Notes under the pieces: model-generated | Database searches by the model: none | The model's input: the letters and a program-made list of their open reading frames with translations, nothing else | What the model was told of the DNA's origin: nothing | Position numbers and translations under genes: made by a program | Shown here: positions 46,147-55,502 of the stretch, piece by piece | Layout: every line of letters begins with the position of its first letter | How positions within the stretch are numbered: position 1 is the stretch's first letter | DNA from: Roseomonas sp. KE2513 | GTDB lineage: Bacteria; Pseudomonadota; Alphaproteobacteria; Acetobacterales; Acetobacteraceae | Length of the DNA: 64,000 nt | Assembly (NCBI RefSeq): GCF_016107305.1 | Contig: NZ_RCVR01000009.1 | Location: 124,001 to 188,000 of the forward strand | Direction of reading: 5' to 3'

Positions 46147-46953
46147 CTACTCCTCCCCAACCGAGGGCGATCCGGCGAGCACGCCGCCGTCGATCACGAT
46201 GGTCTGCCCCGTCATGAACCGTCCCGCCGCCGAGGCAAGGAACACCGCCGCCCCCGCGATCTCGTCGGGCTCGCCAATGCGCTGGAGCGGCGTGTCCCGC
46301 GTGCGCTTGCGCAGGATTGCCGGATCCTCCCACAGCGCCCGCGCGAAATCGGTCCGCACCAGCCCGGGCGCGATGCAATTGGCGCGGATGTTCCGTGGCC
46401 CCCACTCCACCGCGAGGTTCCGCACGAGCTGCATGTCCGCCGCCTTCGAGATCCCGTAGGCGCCGAGCACCGGTGAGCCGCGCAGCCCCGCGATGGAGGA
46501 GACGACGATGATGCTTCCGCCACCGCGCTCCGCCATCCCCGGCGCCACCATGTTCGCGAGCCAGAAGTTGGAGCGCACGTTCGATCCCATGATCTTGTCG
46601 AAGGCCTCGTCCGGCAGCGTGGCGGAGGGGCCGAAATGCGGGTTCACCGCCGCGTTGCACACGGCCGCGTCGATCCGCCCCCAGCGCGACAGCGCCGCCT
46701 CCACCAGCGCGCCCAGATCCTCCTTGCGGCCGATGTTGCAGGCCTGGGCGACGGCTTCCCCGCCGGCCGCCAGGATCTCCTCCACCACCGTCTGGCAGGC
46801 CTCGACCTTGCGCGAGGAGACGACCACGCGCGCCCCATGCTGGGCCATGCGAAGCGCGATCGCCCGCCCGATCCCGCGCGAGCCGCCGGTCACAAGCGCC
46901 ACCTGTCCCGTGAGGTCGAAGAGGCTGGCCTCTACCGGATCGCCAAAACCCAT
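46147..46953 (-). CDS. Short-chain dehydrogenase/reductase
   Basis: A 268-residue SDR. The cofactor motif is TGGSRGIGRAIAL, the NAG-type motif is CNAAVNPHFG, Ser is in VVSSIAGLRG, and the YxxxK motif is AYGISKAA. The C-terminus has the SDR ending MTGQTIVIDGG. GGGGAAGGGAAG lies before the ATG. It is divergent from a thiolase-like gene by 92 bp, which suggests a part in acyl-CoA or steroid/fatty acid-type metabolism. Substrate unknown. Confidence 0.92.
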   Translation of the reverse strand: MGFGDPVEASLFDLTGQVALVTGGSRGIGRAIALRMAQHGARVVVSSRKVEACQTVVEEILAAGGEAVAQACNIGRKEDLGALVEAALSRWGRIDAAVCNAAVNPHFGPSATLPDEAFDKIMGSNVRSNFWLANMVAPGMAERGGGSIIVVSSIAGLRGSPVLGAYGISKAADMQLVRNLAVEWGPRNIRANCIAPGLVRTDFARALWEDPAILRKRTRDTPLQRIGEPDEIAGAAVFLASAAGRFMTGQTIVIDGGVLAGSPSVGEE

Positions 46954-47045
46954 CGCTTCCCTTCCCCTGATCCGCGCCGCGGGCTTGTGCCGCCAGCCGT
47001 GCCGCGGCCAGTCTGCCTCGCGAACGCCAAGGAGGAGAAGCGCGC

Positions 47046-48218
47046 TTGAGCCTGAGAGGAGTGGCCTGCATCGCGGGCGCCTACGAGCACCCGACGCGAA
47101 AGGCCGAGGACAAGAGCACCGCCCAGTTGCACGCGGAGGTCGCAATCGGCGCCCTGCGTGACGCCGGCCTCACCCGCGCCGACGTGGACGGCTATTTCTG
47201 CGCCGGCGACGCCCCCGGCATGGGCCCGCTGAGCATGGCCGACTACCTCGGCCTCAACCGCCTGCGCCACCTGGACAGCACCGACATCGGCGGCAGCTCC
47301 TACCTCCTGCACGTCGCCCATGCCGCGGAAGCCATCGCGCTGGGCCGCTGCAACATCGCCCTCATCACCCTCGCGGGCCGACCGCGCTCGGAAGGCGTGG
47401 CCACCGGCACCACGCCGCGCGCCGGCAGCCCGGCGCAGCCGGACGTGCAGTTCGAGTACCCCTATGGCATCACCGTCGCGAACCTCTACGCCCTCTGCGC
47501 CCAGCGCCACATGCACGAGTACGGAACAACCTCCGAGCAGCTCGCCTGGATCAAGGTCGCCGCCTCCCACCACGCCCAGCACAACGAGCACGCCATGCTC
47601 CGCAAGGTCGTGACCGTGGAGGAGGTGGTGAACTCCCCCCTCGTGGCCGACCCGCTGCACCGGCTGGACTGCTGCGTCATCAGCGACGGCGGCGGCGCCC
47701 TCGTCGTCACGCGGCCGGAGATCGCGCGCTCCCTCGCCCGCCCCGTCGTCACCCTCCGCGGCGCGGGGGAGGCGGTGAAGCACCAGATGGGCGGCCAGCT
47801 CGACCTCACCTACACCGGCGCCCGCTTCTCCGGCCCCCGCGCCTTCGAGGAAGCCGGCGTGACACCAGCCGATATCCAGTACGCCAGCATCTACGACAGC
47901 TTCACCATCACCGTGCTCCTCCAACTGGAAGACCTCGGCTTCTGCGAGAAGGGGCAGGGCGGCCGCTTCGTCGCCGACGGCAACCTCATCTCCGGCGTCG
48001 GCAGGCTGCCCTTCAATACGGATGGCGGCGGCCTCTGCAACAACCACCCCGCCAACCGCGGCGGCATGACGAAGGTGATCGAGGCCGTCCGCCAACTTCG
48101 CGGGGAGGCGCACCCCGCCGTGCAGGTGCCCAACTGCGCCCTGGCCCTCGCCCACGGCACCGGCGGCACCATCGGCACCCGCCACGGCAGCGCCACCCTC
48201 ATCCTGGAACGGGAGTGA
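47046..48218 (+). CDS. Thiolase-family protein (SCP-x/lipid-transfer type)
   Basis: A 390-residue thiolase-fold protein. The family layout is seen in RGVACIAGAYEHPTRKAED, FCAGDAPGMGP, ALGRCNIALITLAGR and PFNTDGGGLCNNHPANRGGM. It belongs to the non-classical group that is often paired with DUF35 proteins. The start is TTG, with AGGAGGAGAAG just upstream. It overlaps the region of the next gene's alternative GTG start, so the two are likely one transcript. The acyl substrate is not known. Confidence 0.88.
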   Translation: MSLRGVACIAGAYEHPTRKAEDKSTAQLHAEVAIGALRDAGLTRADVDGYFCAGDAPGMGPLSMADYLGLNRLRHLDSTDIGGSSYLLHVAHAAEAIALGRCNIALITLAGRPRSEGVATGTTPRAGSPAQPDVQFEYPYGITVANLYALCAQRHMHEYGTTSEQLAWIKVAASHHAQHNEHAMLRKVVTVEEVVNSPLVADPLHRLDCCVISDGGGALVVTRPEIARSLARPVVTLRGAGEAVKHQMGGQLDLTYTGARFSGPRAFEEAGVTPADIQYASIYDSFTITVLLQLEDLGFCEKGQGGRFVADGNLISGVGRLPFNTDGGGLCNNHPANRGGMTKVIEAVRQLRGEAHPAVQVPNCALALAHGTGGTIGTRHGSATLILERE

Positions 48219-48223
48219 ACCCC

Positions 48224-48610
48224 ATGAGCGAGGCCCGCATTCCGCCCAGCCCCACGCCCGACCCCTCCACTCGCGCCTTCTGGGAAGGGGCGCGGAACGG
48301 CCAGCTCCTGATCGGCCGTAACACGCAGACCGGCCGGGTCCACTACCCGCCCCGTCCTGTCTGCCCCTTCGACGACGAGGGCACGGTCGAACTCGTTCCC
48401 GCCAGCGGCCGCGCCACGCTCTACACCTTCAGCATCACGCGCGCGAAAACCCCTTACGTCGTCGCCTACGCCGAACTCGAGGAAGGACCGCGCGTCCTCA
48501 CTAACATCGTGGACTGCGACTTCGCGGCGCTCCGCATTGGGCAAGCCTTGCGGCTGACCTTCATCGAAACCGAAGGCGGACAGCCGCTTCCTGTGTTCAC
48601 CCCTGCCTGA
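48224..48610 (+). CDS. DUF35 OB-fold protein with degraded zinc ribbon
   Basis: The product has 128 residues. The OB-fold part (GRATLYTFSITRAKTPYVVAYAELEEGPRVLTNIV) and the PPRPVCPF segment are typical of the DUF35/YqeN-like partners of thiolases. The usual zinc ribbon has four Cys; here only Cys of VCPF remains, the first pair being replaced in LLIGRNTQTGRVHYPP. It starts at ATG 48224 behind GGGAGTG. Composite repeat copy C begins 12 bp past its stop. Confidence 0.85.
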   Translation: MSEARIPPSPTPDPSTRAFWEGARNGQLLIGRNTQTGRVHYPPRPVCPFDDEGTVELVPASGRATLYTFSITRAKTPYVVAYAELEEGPRVLTNIVDCDFAALRIGQALRLTFIETEGGQPLPVFTPA

Positions 48611-48622
48611 AGCGGTGATTCC

Positions 48623-48875
48623 GGGGAGAGGAAGAAGGAATTCTTCCTCTCCCCGCCCCCCTCACCATCATCTTTTTCTTCGAGTTGGGAATGCCTTACG
48701 GCCGGTGCACCTCGGGTCGCTGACCCGAGGCGAAAGCACGCTTAGGAAGGGCACCAAGAGGGAACCGGCTCTCGATCACCGCATCCGCGAAGCCAGATGG
48801 GGATCCAAGGGTCTCAGGCCCTTGGCGAGGTCCGAGGCACTGCCTCGGACGTCTGAAGAGGGCAGAGCCCTCTCT
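48623..48875 (+). repeat. Composite palindromic repeat, copy C
   Basis: All four hairpins are present and an extra one (GTCCGAGGC / GCCTCGGAC, loop ACT, 48830-48850) has been added between hairpins 3 and 4. Hairpin 2 is CCTCGGGTC / GACCCGAGG with a GCT loop. It lies between the convergent DUF35 and radC genes, 12 bp and 23 bp from their stops. Confidence 0.9.
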
Positions 48876-48898
48876 GGCTGCCGCTGCGCGGAACCCGC

Positions 48899-49894
48899 CT
48901 AAAGCAGCCCTTCGCGCCGGAAGGAGAGATGGCGGCCCTTGCCGATAATGAGGTGGTCGTGGACCACGACGGAGAAGACCTCGCCGGCGGTGCGGATTTC
49001 CTTCGTCATGTCGATGTCGGCGCGGCTCGGCGTCGGGTCGCCGCTGGGATGGTTGTGCACGAGGATGAGGGCGGTCGCGTGCAGTTCGAGCGCGCGGCGG
49101 ATGACCTCGCGCGGGTAGACGGGCGTGTGGTTCACCGTGCCCTTCGCCTGCGCCTCGTCCGCGATGAGGCGGTTCTTGCTGTCGAGGAAGAGGATGCGGA
49201 ACTGCTCGATCTTCTCGCGCGAGAGGGCGGCGTTGAGATAGGTGATCAGCCGGTCCCAGTTGTTCAGGACAGGCATCTCCATCACCTCGGCTTTTGCGAG
49301 GCGCAGCGCGGAGGCCTGGACGAGCTTGAGGGCGGCAACGCTGTGCTCGCCGAGGCCGCGCGTGGCCATCAGCTCCGCCTGCGGGGCGGCGAGGACGGCG
49401 GCGAAGCTGCCGTAGTGATTGATGAGGGACTTCGCGAGCGGCTTCGTGTCGCCGGTCTTGAAGGCGAAGAAGAGAAGCATCTCCAGCAGTTCGTAGTCGG
49501 CCAGGGCGTCCGGCCCGCGCTCAAGGAGCTTCACGCGCATCCGGCCGCGATGGCCCTGGGGGCCGGTGCTGGGGAAAGGGGTGCCCGGGATGGGCGTGCC
49601 GGGGAAGGGTGCGGTGCCCTCGGGCACGATGGCGGGCGGGCCGGCGTCCCGCTCGCGGCGGGGCCTGCCGCGAGGCCGGGGGGCCTCGGCCGGGATGGCC
49701 GCCCCCGGGGCGGCGTCGCCGCGGAAAGGGAAGCGTGGGGCGGGGCCGAACTCGTCGACGGGATCATGGCCGAAGGCGCGGCCGGAGAGGTTTTCGGCGA
49801 AGCCCCGGCGGTGGGAGGGGACCTGCGCCTCGGCATAGGCGGCGGGAGGGGCGGCCCGCCTGGCCTTGCCACCGAAGATCCTTCCGAGCCACAT
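48899..49894 (-). CDS. radC: RadC family JAMM-domain protein
   Basis: The product has 331 residues. The C-terminal MPN+/JAMM metal site is complete in [18 protein letters not shown] with the upstream Glu region ([15 protein letters not shown]). The N-terminal helix-hairpin-helix-like part covers about residues 120-195. Residues 1-115 are a low-complexity Pro/Gly/Arg-rich tail that most RadC proteins lack. Despite the name, a DNA repair role has not been shown for the family. Confidence 0.93.
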   Translation of the reverse strand: MWLGRIFGGKARRAAPPAAYAEAQVPSHRRGFAENLSGRAFGHDPVDEFGPAPRFPFRGDAAPGAAIPAEAPRPRGRPRRERDAGPPAIVPEGTAPFPGTPIPGTPFPSTGPQGHRGRMRVKLLERGPDALADYELLEMLLFFAFKTGDTKPLAKSLINHYGSFAAVLAAPQAELMATRGLGEHSVAALKLVQASALRLAKAEVMEMPVLNNWDRLITYLNAALSREKIEQFRILFLDSKNRLIADEAQAKGTVNHTPVYPREVIRRALELHATALILVHNHPSGDPTPSRADIDMTKEIRTAGEVFSVVVHDHLIIGKGRHLSFRREGLL

Positions 49895-50133
49895 GGCGCT
49901 GGTCCCGTCCTGGTCGTCCCACCACCTTCTTAGTAGCGGTTTCGTATCATTTCTCTACCGAAAGTTATGTTCAAGACCGTATCGATTGCGTTCACCGATC
50001 GTTCGGGCAGAAGGGCGCAACCGGTTGCGGGCAGCCCACAGCCACGGCTAGGCGGCGGGAGCCGGCCTGGGGCACGGAAAAGGCCCGGCAAGTAACGCTT
50101 CCCGAGTCGCCCTGCCGTCCCCAAAATAGAGGG

Positions 50134-51495
50134 ATGGCTTCCCCACTCGCTTCCCCGCACGACACGCCCGATCCCGACTTCGCCGACCTGCTCGCCCAAC
50201 GGCCGCATCTGCGCGCCCATGTGCTGGACGGGTTGGTGATGGACGACGTGCCGCTCGTGAACATCGCCCGAGAGGTCGGCACGCCGACCTGGGTCTATTC
50301 CGCCGCCACCCTCCGCCGCCGCCACGCGGCCCTGCGGGACGCGCTGCGGGACGCGGGGCTCACGGCCTCCATCCATTTCGCGGCGAAGGCGAATGACAGC
50401 CTCGCCGTGCTGCGCGTCCTCGGTGACGAGGGCGCAGGAGCCGACGTGGTGAGCGAGGGCGAGTTGCGCGCGGCCCGCGCCGCCGGCATCCCGGCCTCGC
50501 GCATCGTCTTCTCCGGCGTCGGCAAGACGCACCGGGAGATCGCCCTCGCGCTGGAGGAGGGCATCCTCCAGATCAATGCCGAGAGTGCGGAGGAGGTGGA
50601 GCGCATCGCCGAGGTGGCCTCCGCGACGGGGCGCGAGGCGCCGGTTTCCCTCCGCATCAACCCCGACGTGGACGCCCGCACCCACGCGAAGATCTCGACA
50701 GGACTGGCCGAGAACAAGTTCGGCATCGCCTATGGGGATGCGGCCGCCCTTTATGCCCGTATGGCCGCGATGCCAGGGATCCGCCCCACCGGCCTCGCCG
50801 TGCATATCGGCAGCCAGATCACCGAGGGGATGGCAGCCTATCGTGCCGCCTATGCGCGCGTCGCCGATCTCGCGCGGGCGCTCCTCGCGCGCGGGCTGCC
50901 GATCGAGCGGCTGGATTGCGGCGGCGGCCTCGGCATTCCCTATCGCGACGAGATCGCGCCGCCCCCCGCCGCCTTGGCGGGCGCGATCGGGACGACGCTC
51001 GGGCCGCTCGGCCTGCCTGTGATGCTGGAGCCGGGGCGCTGGATCGCGGGCCCGGCCGGGGTGCTGCTGGCCTCCGTCGTGCTGCAGAAACGCGGGCAGA
51101 ACCGGCGCTTCGTGGTGCTGGACGCCGCGATGAACGACCTTGTCCGCCCGGCCATGTACGAGGCTTGGCACGGCATCCTGCCACTGGCGCCGAATGCCCT
51201 GCACGCGCCGCTCTCCCCGGCCGACGTGGTGGGGCCGGTCTGCGAGACCGGTGACACCTTCGCGCGCGGCCGCCCCTTGCCGGACCTGCCGCCCGGCGCC
51301 CTGGTCGCCTTCCTCGATGCCGGGGCCTACGGGGCCACCATGTCCTCCACCTACAACGCGCGCCCGCTGGCGGCGGAGGTGATGGTGGACGGGCACCGCT
51401 GGGCGGTGACGCGGCCGCGGCAGTCGCACGAGGCGCTGCTGGCCGGGCAGGTGGTGCCGGACTGGCTCGGGGCCCCGCTCGAGGCCGCCGCGTGA
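50134..51495 (+). CDS. lysA: Diaminopimelate decarboxylase
   Basis: A PLP enzyme for the last step of lysine synthesis. It has 453 residues, slightly longer than usual at the N-terminus. The PLP Lys is Lys85 in IHFAAKANDSL. Substrate and PLP motifs are HIGSQITE, LDCGGGLGIPY, EPGRWIAGPAG and CETGDTFA. The start is placed at MASPLASPHD, but the SD-like AGAGGG touches it, so the start is not certain. Its stop overlaps the next GTG (GTGA), the known lysA-DUF4175 pair of alphaproteobacteria. Confidence 0.95.
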   Translation: MASPLASPHDTPDPDFADLLAQRPHLRAHVLDGLVMDDVPLVNIAREVGTPTWVYSAATLRRRHAALRDALRDAGLTASIHFAAKANDSLAVLRVLGDEGAGADVVSEGELRAARAAGIPASRIVFSGVGKTHREIALALEEGILQINAESAEEVERIAEVASATGREAPVSLRINPDVDARTHAKISTGLAENKFGIAYGDAAALYARMAAMPGIRPTGLAVHIGSQITEGMAAYRAAYARVADLARALLARGLPIERLDCGGGLGIPYRDEIAPPPAALAGAIGTTLGPLGLPVMLEPGRWIAGPAGVLLASVVLQKRGQNRRFVVLDAAMNDLVRPAMYEAWHGILPLAPNALHAPLSPADVVGPVCETGDTFARGRPLPDLPPGALVAFLDAGAYGATMSSTYNARPLAAEVMVDGHRWAVTRPRQSHEALLAGQVVPDWLGAPLEAAA

Positions 51496-54266
51496 CGGGT
51501 CCCGGGCCCGGCGCGGCGGCACGCGGGCCGGCGCTGCGCCGGCTCGGCCGGCTGCGCGCCAGGGCCCGGGCGGCGCTGTTCTGGGAAGCCCTTTGGCCAC
51601 GGCTCTGGCCGGTGCTGGGGGTGCTTGGGGTCTTTCTCGTCCTCGCCCTCTCGGGCGTGTTCCTGCTTCTGCACCCGCTGCCGCACCTCCTGCTGCTGGG
51701 AGTGCTCACCGGGGCGCTGGTGGTGGCGGTGCTGCACGGACTGCGCGGCCTCTCCCTTCCGGACGAGCCCGCGGCGGACCGGCGGCTGGAGCGCGCCTCC
51801 GGCCTGCCGCACCGGCCGCTCGCCGCGCTGCACGACCGGCCAGCGGGGGGCGATGCCACCTCGCTCGCGCTGTGGCGCCTGCACCAGGCGCGGGAGGCAG
51901 CGCGGATCCGCGCGCTGCGGGCCGGGGTGCCGCGGCCGGGGCTGCCGGCGCGCGATCCGCGCGCGCTGCGGGCGGGGCTCGCGGTCGCGCTGGTGGCCTC
52001 CCTCGTCGCCGCGGGGGCGGAGGCGCCGGAGCGGCTGCGTCGTGCCCTCTGGCCGGCGGCGGCACCGGCCGTGCCGGGTCTGTCCGCGCAGCTTGAAGCC
52101 TGGGTGACGCCGCCGGCCTATACGGGCGCGGCGCCGGTCTTCCTCGATCCTGCGGGCGGGAGCGTGACGGCGCCGGCGGGCAGCCGGCTGCGGGTGGCGC
52201 TCTCGGGCGGCAGCGGCGCGCCGGAGCTGCTGCGGGACGGCTCGCCCGCGGCCGCCTTCCAGGCGCTCGGCCCCGGGAGCCACAGCGCGGAGATGGTGCT
52301 CGATGCCGGGGGGCAGCTCGCCGTGCGGCAGGGCGGGCGAGACGTGGCCGCCTGGTCGCTCGCCGTGCAGGCCGACGCCCCGCCGCGCATCGCTTTCGCC
52401 GAGCCGCCGGCCCAGGCCGTGCGGGGGCTTGGCACGCGCCTGCCCTGGCGCGCCGAGGATGACTGGGGCGTTGCGAGCGCGGCGGCCGAACTCCGCCTCG
52501 CCGCGCGTCCCGACGCGCCGCCGCTGGTCATCGACCTGCCGCTGCCGCCGGGCCAGCCCAAGGCGCCGCGCGGGGTGGCGCAGCCCGACCTTTCCGCCCA
52601 TCCCTGGGCAGGGCTGCCGGTGCGCGTGTCCCTGCTGGCGCGGGACGGCGCGGGGCAGGAGGGTCGTTCCGATGAGGCAGCGCTGACCCTGCCGGAGCGG
52701 ACCTTCAACCACCCGATCGCGCGCGGGCTGATCCTGCTGCGCAAGGGCCTCTCGCTCGATCCCAGCCAGCGGCGGCCGGCGATGGAGGGGCTGGAGCGGC
52801 TGGCGGGCCAGCCCGATGCCTTCGAAAACGACACCGCGACCGCCCTCGCGCTCCGCTCCGCCCGCACGCGGCTGGAGAGCGATACGCGCCCGGAGGCGGT
52901 GGGCGAGGTGCAGCAGACGATGTGGGAGACCGCCCTCGCCCTCGAGGAGGGCCGCGCCGACCGCACCGCCCGAGCCCTGGCCGAAACGCGGGAGCGCCTG
53001 CGCGAGGCCCTGCGCGAGCGCCAGCAGCAGGAGCGCGAGCGCGCCGAGGAGCGACAGCGCGAGGCGGACCGCCAGGAGGCCGAGCAGCGCCGCGAGCAAG
53101 AGGCCCGTCAGAACGGGGAGCCGCCGCCGCGCGAGGCCGATCAGGCCCAGCCTCCCGGCGAGAACAACCAGACTGCCGCCAACCAGGAGCAGCAGCAGCG
53201 CGAAGCCCAGCGCGACGCCGCCCGGACGGAGACGGACCGCCGCATCCAGGAGCTGCGCGACGCCGTGCGGCGGCACCTCGACGCCCTGGCGGAGCGGATC
53301 CAGCGCGACAGCGGCGAAACGCCGCCCGAGGCCCCCCCGCCCCAGGCGCGCCCGCAGGAGCGCCGCGAGGCCGAGCGCCGCACCGACCGCATGCGAGAGC
53401 AGAACCGCGAGGACCGCCCCGAGGACGCCGAGCGCGAGCTGGCCGAACTCGAGAAGATGCTGGAGGACCTCGAGAACGGCCAGATGGCCGAGAACCGGCG
53501 CGAGGAGCGCCGACAGCGGCGCGAGCGCGGGCAGCAGCAGATGGGCGTGATCCAGGACATGGTGCGCCGCGAGTCCGGCCTGCTCGATGGCGCCCACCGC
53601 CGCAGCGAGGCCGAGTCCGCACGGCGCGAGCGGGAGCGCCGCCAGTCCTATCCCTGGAACCGCGGCCTGCCACCCGAGCCCCAGGCGCAGCCAACGCCGC
53701 CCGAGACGACGGCGGATGCCCGGGTGCAGCGGGCGCTCCGCCGCGCGCTCGGCGAGCTGATGCAGCAGCAGGGCGACCTGACCGGGGAAGTGCCTGCCCC
53801 CCTTGGCCGCGCCGACCAGGCGATGCGCGACAGCGCCGAGGCCCTGGGCAGCGGCGCCGACCCGCGCCCGCACCAGGAACGGGCGATCCGCGAGCTCTCC
53901 GAGGGCGGGCGGCAGATGGCGCAGCGCATGCAACGTCAGTTCGGCCGCCCCGACCGCCCCCAGCCCGGCGAGGAAGAAGGCGAGGGCGAAGGAGAAGGCC
54001 AGGGCGACGCCATGGCGGACGGCTCCGAGCGCGGCGGCGAGGGCCAGGACCAGATGGCCCAGAACGGCGAAGGACGCGACCCGCTGGGCCGGCGCCTGCG
54101 GGAAGGAACCGGAACCTCAGAGGAGGGCGGCGATACCCGTGTGCCGGAAGAGGCGGAAATGCTCCGCACCCGGCGGCTGCAGGAGGAACTGCGGCGGCGC
54201 CACGCGGAACGGGAACGGCCGACGGCTGAGCTGGATTATATCGACCGGCTGCTGCGGTTGTTCTGA
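51492..54266 (+). CDS. DUF4175 (TIGR02302-type) large membrane-anchored protein
   Basis: The product has 924 residues. Two membrane helices lie near the N-terminus (PVLGVLGVFLVLALSGVFLLL and HLLLLGVLTGALVVAVL), with a third around residues 156-175. A beta-rich periplasmic region follows (about 185-400). Residues 470-900 form a very long Arg/Glu/Gln-rich coiled coil and low-complexity stretch, ending in the conserved RPTAELDYIDRLLRLF. The gene is coupled to lysA. Its function is unknown; the place next to a diaminopimelate enzyme hints at cell wall. Composite repeat copy D starts 22 bp after it. Confidence 0.88.
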   Translation: MTGPGPGAAARGPALRRLGRLRARARAALFWEALWPRLWPVLGVLGVFLVLALSGVFLLLHPLPHLLLLGVLTGALVVAVLHGLRGLSLPDEPAADRRLERASGLPHRPLAALHDRPAGGDATSLALWRLHQAREAARIRALRAGVPRPGLPARDPRALRAGLAVALVASLVAAGAEAPERLRRALWPAAAPAVPGLSAQLEAWVTPPAYTGAAPVFLDPAGGSVTAPAGSRLRVALSGGSGAPELLRDGSPAAAFQALGPGSHSAEMVLDAGGQLAVRQGGRDVAAWSLAVQADAPPRIAFAEPPAQAVRGLGTRLPWRAEDDWGVASAAAELRLAARPDAPPLVIDLPLPPGQPKAPRGVAQPDLSAHPWAGLPVRVSLLARDGAGQEGRSDEAALTLPERTFNHPIARGLILLRKGLSLDPSQRRPAMEGLERLAGQPDAFENDTATALALRSARTRLESDTRPEAVGEVQQTMWETALALEEGRADRTARALAETRERLREALRERQQQERERAEERQREADRQEAEQRREQEARQNGEPPPREADQAQPPGENNQTAANQEQQQREAQRDAARTETDRRIQELRDAVRRHLDALAERIQRDSGETPPEAPPPQARPQERREAERRTDRMREQNREDRPEDAERELAELEKMLEDLENGQMAENRREERRQRRERGQQQMGVIQDMVRRESGLLDGAHRRSEAESARRERERRQSYPWNRGLPPEPQAQPTPPETTADARVQRALRRALGELMQQQGDLTGEVPAPLGRADQAMRDSAEALGSGADPRPHQERAIRELSEGGRQMAQRMQRQFGRPDRPQPGEEEGEGEGEGQGDAMADGSERGGEGQDQMAQNGEGRDPLGRRLREGTGTSEEGGDTRVPEEAEMLRTRRLQEELRRRHAERERPTAELDYIDRLLRLF

Positions 54267-54288
54267 TCTGACGGCGCGGGCTACTTCA

Positions 54289-54514
54289 GGGGAGAGAAAG
54301 GATTCTCTCCCCCGAGCCCCCCACTCATCTTTTTCTACCTGTGTGAAATGCTTTGCGGCCGGTGCGCCTCGGGTCCTAGACCCGAGGCGACTGCACGCCC
54401 AGGAAGGGCACAGGGAAAGAACCGCTCCAATCATCGCATCCGCGGCAGCCAAGCGGGGATCCAAGGGCCTCAGGCCCTTGGCGGGTGAGGTCTGGAGAGG
54501 GCGGAGCCCTCTCC
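54289..54514 (+). repeat. Composite palindromic repeat, copy D
   Basis: Hairpin 1 is shorter here: GGGGAGAGAA / TTCTCTCCCC with loop AGGA, both arms trimmed together. Hairpin 2 is the best of all copies, GCCTCGGGTC / GACCCGAGGC with a CTA loop. Hairpins 3 and 4 are kept. It fills the convergent gap from 22 bp after one stop to 14 bp before the other. Confidence 0.9.
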
Positions 54515-54528
54515 AGAGGGGCCGTGCC

Positions 54529-55425
54529 TCACCCCAAAACTTCGTCTGCCCCCAGGACCGACGTCGTGAAAACATGGGCGTTGTTGACTATCCAGCGCGG
54601 GTCCGCGCGCAAGGCGGCCATGAAGGCGCGGTGCCCGTCCTGTTCGCGACCAACAAGGCAACCGGCGCCGGCGCCGCCCACTTCGTCCTGCGGCGCGCCG
54701 AGGCCGCCGTGCTGGTCGATAATGAGCAACTCCTCGCCCTCCGGGTCGTCCGCGCGGTGGAAGTCGCGGTTGGCGTCGCGGGTCACGGGCAGGGGTGTCA
54801 GTTGCACCAGGGCTTCCTGTTCCTGGGGCGTCCCGATGGCGGTGCGGCCGACGACCCAGGCGCGATGCTGGCCGTGGCGCAGCCGCGGGGCCCCGGCGGG
54901 TTCGGCGGGTTCCTCGACGGCGGGGCGGCCGGGGGCGGTGGTGGCGGTCCAGGCGCCGGCGATCTCCGGGCGGCCGCCGGGGGCGACGCGCAGCAGCAGG
55001 CGCAGGTCGTCGAAGTGGTCAGGGCGGCGCGGGGTGCGGCGGCCCTGCGTGTCGAGCCCTTCGACGTAGATGATATTAGTGCAGTCCGGGTGGCGGCAGA
55101 TCCAGTCGCCGCGGCGGAGAAGGGCGGCGGCGATCCGGCCAGCGAGGTCGGGGCCGGGATGCAGCGGCAGGACCTCGGGCGCGGCGAGGAGGGCGCGCGC
55201 CGCGTCGGGCGAGAGCGCGCCCTCGTAGTCGAGGCCCGAGAGGCGGCAGAATTCCATCAGCGCCCACTGGGTGGCCGGTCCGAGGAAGCCGTCCTCCGGC
55301 GGGTCGAGCAGGCCTGCGGCCGAGAGACGCGCCTGGAGTTCCGAGACCAGGGTGTTGTCCTTGATGAGGAGGGCCGAGGTCAGCGGCTCCTTCCCTTCGC
55401 GCGCGAAGGCGTCCAGTCGCTCCAT
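54529..55425 (-). CDS. Peptidoglycan-binding-domain-like protein of unknown function
   Basis: A 298-residue protein without a signal peptide. The first part (DNTLVSELQARLSAAGLLDPPEDGFLGPATQWALMEFCRLSG) resembles a PG_binding_1 repeat. The rest is unrecognised and ends with GHRAFMAALRADPRWIVNNAHVFTTSVLG. CysXaa pairs in WICRHPDCTNIIYVEG could bind metal. GGGAGGAACG lies before the ATG. The longer antisense frame through the kinase is not coding. The role is unknown. Confidence 0.68.
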   Translation of the reverse strand: MERLDAFAREGKEPLTSALLIKDNTLVSELQARLSAAGLLDPPEDGFLGPATQWALMEFCRLSGLDYEGALSPDAARALLAAPEVLPLHPGPDLAGRIAAALLRRGDWICRHPDCTNIIYVEGLDTQGRRTPRRPDHFDDLRLLLRVAPGGRPEIAGAWTATTAPGRPAVEEPAEPAGAPRLRHGQHRAWVVGRTAIGTPQEQEALVQLTPLPVTRDANRDFHRADDPEGEELLIIDQHGGLGAPQDEVGGAGAGCLVGREQDGHRAFMAALRADPRWIVNNAHVFTTSVLGADEVLG

Positions 55426-55502
55426 CGTTCCTCCCGGGCGCCGAGCTCGGCACGGGGGACGAACGGGCGCGAGGCGTGGCCGTTGCCCGCGGGCGCGGCC
55501 GG

